Source: Gammaproteobacteria bacterium
GTDB taxonomy: Bacteria; Pseudomonadota; Gammaproteobacteria; Nevskiales; Nevskiaceae
Assembly (NCBI GenBank): GCA_022599775.1
Contig: JAHZLQ010000019.1
Coordinates: forward strand, 1-56,706
DNA length: 56,706 bases
Reading direction: 5' to 3'
Both the position numbers and the translations under genes were made by a program. The notes beneath the pieces are model-generated. The model was not told the DNA's origin, searched no databases, and saw nothing but the letters and a program-made list of their open reading frames with translations. Shown in pieces: positions 56,180 to 56,706 of this stretch. Each line of letters opens with the position of its first letter. Position 1 is the first letter of the stretch.

Positions 56180-56254
56180 CTACTTGCGGTCTCGCCAAAT
56201 GCCTGGCTTGCGACTTTGATGCGCCATCGCAAGAATGCGAACGCTGTCATTGCG
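56180..56254 (-). pseudogene. C-terminal remnant of a RelE/ParE toxin
   Basis: A 24-codon frame ends at the TAG at 56180-56182 and reads RNDSVRILAMAHQSRKPGIW then RDRK. This corresponds closely to the tail of the intact toxin at 17273-17587 (GIRILAVAHQKRQPFYWLER). The remaining three quarters of the gene are missing. A ten-base direct repeat (aatgacagcg) at the junction with the antitoxin remnant suggests a deletion by slippage or recombination. Confidence 0.7.
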
Positions 56255-56270
56255 CTGTCATTCGAGACCC

Positions 56271-56484
56271 TCATGAAAGCGCTTGGCGGGCACGCTGGAT
56301 AGCTTGTTCGACTGGGATGAGGCTGACATCTCCCGCTTCGACTTCCGCCAAGCGGCGATCGATCTCGACGCCCCAGGCTTCTCCTACCTCGTCCTGCTGC
56401 TGGCTAGCAAGAACATGATCAGCCAGTAGAACCCGGTCTTCCAGGTGAGAGTTTCAGGGCTTCGGCTTCAAGAGCAGCAAGCAC
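56271..56484 (-). pseudogene. Addiction-module antitoxin, frameshifted
   Basis: Starting from a GTG at 56484 one frame reads VLAALEAEALKLSP, and the next frame continues EDRVLLADHVLASQQQDEVG then EAWGVEIDRRLAEVEAGDVS and LIPVEQAIQRARQALS to the stop at 56271. Together they make a near-complete antitoxin of the same family as the intact one at 17034-17273 (R-R-x-x-E-x-x-x-G pattern). One extra G after ctctcacct would explain the shift. It lies directly upstream of the toxin remnant, so this is a dead TA module. Confidence 0.72.
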
Positions 56485-56706
56485 AGGTTTATTGTCTGGG
56501 ATTAAAAACAATCAATCTGTCCGTTTGCCTTGGTCGCGGAAAGCGGGTCCAGCTTGATTGAATTTCTAGCAGCCTGTCGGACTTGAAAACGCAGGCCACC
56601 TGCTGCGTTCTGGTGTGGTTATTTTTTGACCGCGCTGATCTGGGCAGGATTCGTCGAGCGGGGCGAAAGTCGGCTTGTCGGGCATGAAAACGGACCTTTC
56701 CTTCAC
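56485..56706. other. Right-edge non-coding stretch, possible insertion-sequence end
   Basis: No complete gene is visible. From about 56569 the sequence (ctagcagcctgtcggactt onward) has the look of an insertion-sequence terminus followed by its leader, and an ATG at 56682 could open a frame that leaves the window. I cannot confirm an inverted repeat because the other end is outside. Treat as unassigned. Confidence 0.3.

Overview
The window is about 57 kb of GC-rich bacterial chromosome. Gene order (TPR lipoprotein-lolB-ispE facing hemA-prfA-prmC-moeB), a BarA-like hybrid kinase and a methanolan-type EPS locus point to a gammaproteobacterium, possibly Nevskiales/Solimonadaceae. That placement is an inference from gene content, not a computed phylogeny. 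I saw no rRNA, tRNA or CRISPR array.

Layout. (1) 0.3-12 kb is housekeeping: ispE, lolB and a TPR lipoprotein leftward; hemA, prfA, an unknown Cys-rich lipoprotein, prmC, moeB and a degenerate JAMM-domain gene rightward in a tightly overlapping run; then an alanine/glycine symporter and proS. (2) 12-17 kb is a nucleotide-sugar block: a glycosyltransferase, glucose-1-phosphate cytidylyltransferase, an SDR epimerase, an RfbC-type epimerase and a SAF-domain oxidoreductase. It is followed by an intact RelE/ParE-type toxin-antitoxin pair. (3) 17.7-29.5 kb holds mfd, a hybrid histidine kinase, cysM, a PolB-type exonuclease, rlmD, a lytic transglycosylase and two unknown envelope genes. (4) 29.5-45.5 kb is an exopolysaccharide locus: an EpsL-type outer-membrane barrel, glycosyltransferases, a Wzx flippase, a methyltransferase, a Wzy/WaaL-type protein, a WecG/TagA transferase, the GDP-heptose genes hddC-gmhA-hddA, a membrane-anchored glycoside hydrolase, and EpsG, EpsF and EpsE (kinase, chain-length protein, export lipoprotein). 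(5) 45.7-54.3 kb is csiV and glycogen metabolism (glgA, glgC, glgP, glgB). (6) 54.3-56.7 kb is a scrapyard of broken toxin-antitoxin genes around terC/alx, which is preceded by a clear yybP-ykoY manganese riboswitch and a terminator hairpin.

Working together: the sugar-activation genes supply CDP- and GDP-linked sugars, the glycosyltransferases build a repeat unit, Wzx and the Wzy-like protein flip and polymerise it, and EpsE/F/G/L export it. No initiating phosphoglycosyltransferase, exosortase or gmhB lies in the window. The glg genes store glucose as glycogen.

The most notable points are: an apparent CTG start codon for the chain-length determinant (a CTGA stop/start overlap with a strong Shine-Dalgarno); a JAMM protein next to MoeB whose metal-binding residues are replaced; the Mn riboswitch butted against a truncated antitoxin gene; two independently decayed TA modules beside an intact relative; and a roughly 93-bp palindromic repeat present twice between convergent genes.
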